From the NCBI GenBank assembly GCA_029862745.1, contig JAOTWS010000010.1:1-53102 (forward strand): DNA of 53,102 nt, given 5' to 3'. Position 1 is the stretch's first letter; each line of letters starts with the position of its first letter. Below are positions 50,666 through 53,102 of the stretch, one piece after another. This DNA is from Nitrosopumilus sp. (lineage in GTDB: Archaea; Thermoproteota; Nitrososphaeria; Nitrososphaerales; Nitrosopumilaceae). The position numbers were made by a program, and so were the translations under genes. Below the pieces are notes generated by a model. It was not told where the DNA came from, made no database searches, and worked only from the letters and a program-made list of their open reading frames with translations.

Positions 50666-52075
50666 CTATACTCCCGCTATGCTGCACCTGTTTGGACCCA
50701 ATTCCAAATCAGGGACATCGGAGGGATTCAAAGGAATGCTTCCTTTGTTTATCTGAATAATTTTCTGATAATTCATGGGTCTTGGCACTGTAACACCAAC
50801 TACTTGTTTTATGAAATCTGCTTCAGACAGATTCAAAATGTCATGTTCTTTTGTCTTTGCTATGGTAGTTGAAAATACTCCATTTGTTGAAGTTACAGAT
50901 GATCCATGATGAGTTGGGAATACTATCGTATCTAAAGGAAGTTTCAATAGTTTATTGTGTAGTGAATCATAAAGTTGTGCTGCAAACTCTTCTGCCTTAT
51001 CTCTGAGATCAGGTCTACCAATACTTTCAATGAATAATATGTCTCCAGTGAACACATATTTTTCATCTACTACATATGATAGACTTCCAGGAGTATGACC
51101 AGGAGTATGAATGACACGAAGTTTAGAGTTGCCAAACATTATCTCTTGACCATCATCAAGAAAATTAGCTGATCTATCCCACACCTCGAGTTTACTTTCA
51201 TACATTGGGGAACCAGTAAGATTTGCTAGTTGTTGGGCAGCAGAGACATGATCGGCATGTTGGTGTGTATCAATTATGTGAGTGATTTTTGCCCCTTCTA
51301 GTTTTACTATTTCCAGATATTTTTCAGCAGGATAAAGTGGATCAATTACTATTGCAGACTTTTGGGATATTACAATATGAGAAAGACATCCTTTACCCAC
51401 TTTTTCCACCTGAATTACAGTTGGATTTTTTTCTGCATTTACTGAATTGAGAACTTGACTCCATCCAGCAAGACCATCTTCTAGAACCCGGGATTTAATC
51501 CCATTTCTTGCAAGAGCAAAAGTTGCAATCGTTGCCATGTTGCCATGAGGGCAAATTGTGACGATTTCCTTGTCTTGTGGAATTTTTGACATATTTTCAG
51601 GCTTGAACAGGTCTGATAGTGGAATGTTTTTACTACCTGGAATATTATAATCAGAAAATTCATCAGAATCTCTAACATCCAACATGTACAAATTAGAATC
51701 ATGTAATCTCTTTGAAAGATTGTTTGGATTAATTGCTGTGGGAGGACTGCCCCTTATCAATTCCTTGGTCCAGTTTTTCATTCCACCTTTCAAATAATTA
51801 GCATTTAATCCAAATGAACGCATCATCATGGTAGTTTCTTCAGCCATCTCCCCATCACCATCAATTAAAACAAGCTTTACATTCTTTGGAATTTTAGGCA
51901 TCAAAGTTTCTTTAGTTCTAGTATCACAAACGGCATGAACAGAACCACTAATGTGTCCATCTTTGTAAGTATCTTGCAACCTCAAATCAAACAAAAGTAA
52001 TGGTTCTTTATTTTGTAGCGAATCATACAATTCATCAGCAGTTATTTCAAATTCCTTAGAATGTAGTTCGGCCAT
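50666..52075 (-). CDS. Double-rhodanese / metallo-beta-lactamase persulfide dioxygenase-like protein
   Basis: This 469-residue protein has three modules. Rhodanese 1 (about 8-108) lacks the active cysteine: the loop reads LIDGDGEMA, with Asp72 in its place. Rhodanese 2 (about 115-210) keeps Cys175 in TICPHGNMA. The metallo-beta-lactamase domain (about 222-440) has HQHADH (271-276), PGHTPG with His327, Asp345, and GRPD (353-356) as in ETHE1-type persulfide dioxygenases. The enzymes oxidise glutathione or protein persulfide to sulfite. Here the rhodaneses precede the MBL part, the reverse of many bacterial fusions such as CstB. Confidence 0.85.
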   Translation of the reverse strand: MAELHSKEFEITADELYDSLQNKEPLLLFDLRLQDTYKDGHISGSVHAVCDTRTKETLMPKIPKNVKLVLIDGDGEMAEETTMMMRSFGLNANYLKGGMKNWTKELIRGSPPTAINPNNLSKRLHDSNLYMLDVRDSDEFSDYNIPGSKNIPLSDLFKPENMSKIPQDKEIVTICPHGNMATIATFALARNGIKSRVLEDGLAGWSQVLNSVNAEKNPTVIQVEKVGKGCLSHIVISQKSAIVIDPLYPAEKYLEIVKLEGAKITHIIDTHQHADHVSAAQQLANLTGSPMYESKLEVWDRSANFLDDGQEIMFGNSKLRVIHTPGHTPGSLSYVVDEKYVFTGDILFIESIGRPDLRDKAEEFAAQLYDSLHNKLLKLPLDTIVFPTHHGSSVTSTNGVFSTTIAKTKEHDILNLSEADFIKQVVGVTVPRPMNYQKIIQINKGSIPLNPSDVPDLELGPNRCSIAGV

Positions 52076-52132
52076 GACTAATTTCCTCCCAATTAATTAT
52101 TTGTATATTTTTAACATGTTGTTTCATATTGT

Positions 52133-52354
52133 TCATCTAGAATCTTGATTATGATTCATCTTATCAGAAGCATAGGTTGGAAACAAAGAAGGTATCCAAG
52201 CATGAATAAACAATGCCACACTCATTGACATGGCTCTCCACCAATGGGCTTTGTAGGTTGTGTTGTTTTCTTTAATGTGTTTAATTGTACCGATTTTTTG
52301 CTTTAAAGTATCAATATTCATGGAATTTTGTTTTGCGTGTTGATTCTTATTCAT
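52133..52354 (-). CDS. Small membrane protein resembling DUF6356
   Basis: This 73-residue protein contains HIKENNTTYKAHWWRAMSMSV and LFIHAWIPSLFPTYAS. The H...Y..HWW.A and IHA..P spacing resembles small bacterial DUF6356 proteins, whose role is unknown. One hydrophobic helix is likely. ATG 52354 has a TTAAATA box about 25 bases upstream on the minus strand; an internal ATG (MNIDTLKQ) is an alternative start. Confidence 0.55.
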   Translation of the reverse strand: MNKNQHAKQNSMNIDTLKQKIGTIKHIKENNTTYKAHWWRAMSMSVALFIHAWIPSLFPTYASDKMNHNQDSR

Positions 52355-52421
52355 AATTCAATATTCTCAAAATTGTATTTAACCGATATGTATTATTTGC
52401 AACCATTTGCAAGCACTTGAC

Positions 52422-52949
52422 TTATTGAGAAAACCTGATGGTAACTGAATCTTCAGCAGTTATTGTTTTACAGGATTTTTCCAATGTGGATCGAATTAAT
52501 GACTCCAAAAATGTCTTTAGAAAAATCGTACCTTTTTTTCCTAGTTGATGGTGAATGCTAATTGCTATGCTGCTTTCAGTTTTTTCCAAATCACAAGTTC
52601 CATATCCGCAATGCTCAAAATACATTTTGATAAAATCAGATACAATCTCAGAATTCATGTCCTTCCATTTGAAAAGAATGAATTCCTTGGGTTCCTTTGA
52701 GCCTATACCTGATGCCAACTGTATCAGTTGCTTCTCGTCAAGAACATCGATAATGGATGAAAAGGCATCATGACTCATCATCAAAACCCCGAATTTTTCC
52801 ATATATCGTTCAAGTTGGACATAATTTCCCAGGATTTGGTTTGCCAATGTATTGAGGCTGACATTTTTGTCTTCAGCAATGTTTCTTAATTTCTTACTGT
52901 TGTCTTCATCTATCCTAAATGTGATTGTGGATGTTTTCTTTTTGTTCAT
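52422..52949 (-). CDS. Ribbon-helix-helix regulator with a thaumarchaeal C-terminal domain
   Basis: This 175-residue protein has a ribbon-helix-helix DNA-binding segment at about 6-45 (TITFRIDEDNSKKLRNIAEDKNVSLNTLANQI). The 130-residue C-terminal domain aligns without large gaps to residues 265-410 of the methyltransferase fusion at 44075. Shared positions include the TxTITxR front, the conserved SIHHQLGKKGTIFLKTFLESL (HHFIVQHGLGKNWSLFTEQLL in the other), and the VTI end. It is probably a dimeric transcription factor of unknown target. Confidence 0.78.
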   Translation of the reverse strand: MNKKKTSTITFRIDEDNSKKLRNIAEDKNVSLNTLANQILGNYVQLERYMEKFGVLMMSHDAFSSIIDVLDEKQLIQLASGIGSKEPKEFILFKWKDMNSEIVSDFIKMYFEHCGYGTCDLEKTESSIAISIHHQLGKKGTIFLKTFLESLIRSTLEKSCKTITAEDSVTIRFSQ

Positions 52950-53014
52950 TTGTATAATTTTGGTAAGATTGAGTATTAAATTAAGTATTAAAAAGAAAAA
53001 AAGAAATGATTTGT

Positions 53015-53102
53015 CTAGATTCTTGGCATGATGCTAAGTCTTGACCTTGCAGAAACTGCAATTACAGATATTATTGCAACTGCCAATATCATGGCTGCAA
53101 TC
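53015..53102 (-). CDS. C-terminus of a PEFG-CTERM surface protein (partial)
   Basis: Only the last 28 codons are in the window; the frame continues past the right edge. They read a hydrophobic helix (IAAMILAVAIISVIAV) followed by the basic SARSRLSIMPRI and a TAG stop. This is the tail end of the PEFG-CTERM sorting signal known from thaumarchaeal exported proteins; the PEFG box itself would lie just beyond the edge. The protein is probably exported, and processed by an archaeosortase. Confidence 0.8.
   Translation of the reverse strand, partial: IAAMILAVAIISVIAVSARSRLSIMPRI

Overview
The window comes from the chromosome of an ammonia-oxidising archaeon of the Nitrosopumilus type (Nitrososphaerota/Thaumarchaeota). 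The DNA is AT-rich and gene-dense. It carries archaeal information-processing genes (MCM, GINS, RFC large and small subunits, Hel308, Alba), an 11-subunit complex I without NuoE/F/G, a biotin-dependent acyl-CoA carboxylase of the kind used in the 3-hydroxypropionate/4-hydroxybutyrate cycle, and at the right edge the C-terminus of a PEFG-CTERM surface protein, a sorting signal described from thaumarchaea. Most first genes of transcription units have a TATA-like box about 22-30 bases before the start codon and no visible Shine-Dalgarno, which suggests leaderless transcripts. Several internal operon genes have GGAGG-like sites.

Layout. 1-1.8 kb: tRNA-Met, a CADD/PqqC-like protein (probable p-aminobenzoate synthesis), tRNA-Glu with a 15-nt intron in its T-loop, and a prenyl diphosphate synthase. 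1.8-12.2 kb: complex I operon on the minus strand in the order nuoA-B-C-D-H-I-J-K-M-L-N. 12.3-16.3 kb: a peroxiredoxin, then the carboxyltransferase, biotin carboxylase and biotin carrier operon. 16.4-19.0 kb: RFC large subunit between a conserved unknown protein and a cysteine-rich zinc-ribbon protein. 19.1-23.0 kb: inositol monophosphatase family enzyme, a ferredoxin-NADP-reductase-like flavoprotein, DUF1059, and a glutamyl-tRNA reductase-like protein that lacks the catalytic cysteine. 23.1-25.2 kb: tRNA-Asp, tRNA-Lys, argH, and a MIP18-like Fe-S assembly protein that shares one palindromic TATA box with argH. 25.2-28.5 kb: the sdhABCD-type succinate dehydrogenase operon. 28.5-30.1 kb: a PadR regulator with a tandem palindromic operator, followed by about 1 kb without an intact gene. 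30.1-36.3 kb: a PrpB-like lyase, Alba, HEAT protein, tRNA-Ala, a second FNR-like reductase, nucleotidyltransferase, IlvE, and a short sugar-modification operon (Gfo/Idh, Trm112-like, acetyltransferase). 36.3-43.4 kb: GINS, MCM, Hel308 and a GlcNAc-1-P transferase in one minus-strand operon, divergent from RFC small subunit across a spacer with seven GATC sites in 97 bp.

43.5-53.1 kb is more accessory in character. It holds OsmC, a methyltransferase fused to a ribbon-helix-helix regulator (a stand-alone relative lies at 52.4 kb), a small winged-helix protein, a PNPOx-like protein coupled to a PD-(D/E)XK nuclease-like protein, two small membrane proteins, a DASS-type anion transporter, a 42-bp-arm inverted repeat, a TauE/SafE exporter next to a double-rhodanese/metallo-beta-lactamase persulfide dioxygenase, a small membrane protein, the RHH regulator, and the truncated PEFG-CTERM protein.

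Together the genes cover respiration (complex I, complex II, FNR-like donors), carbon fixation, DNA replication and repair, cofactor synthesis, surface glycan synthesis and sulfur detoxification. Calls rest on motif recognition by eye; no database search was run.
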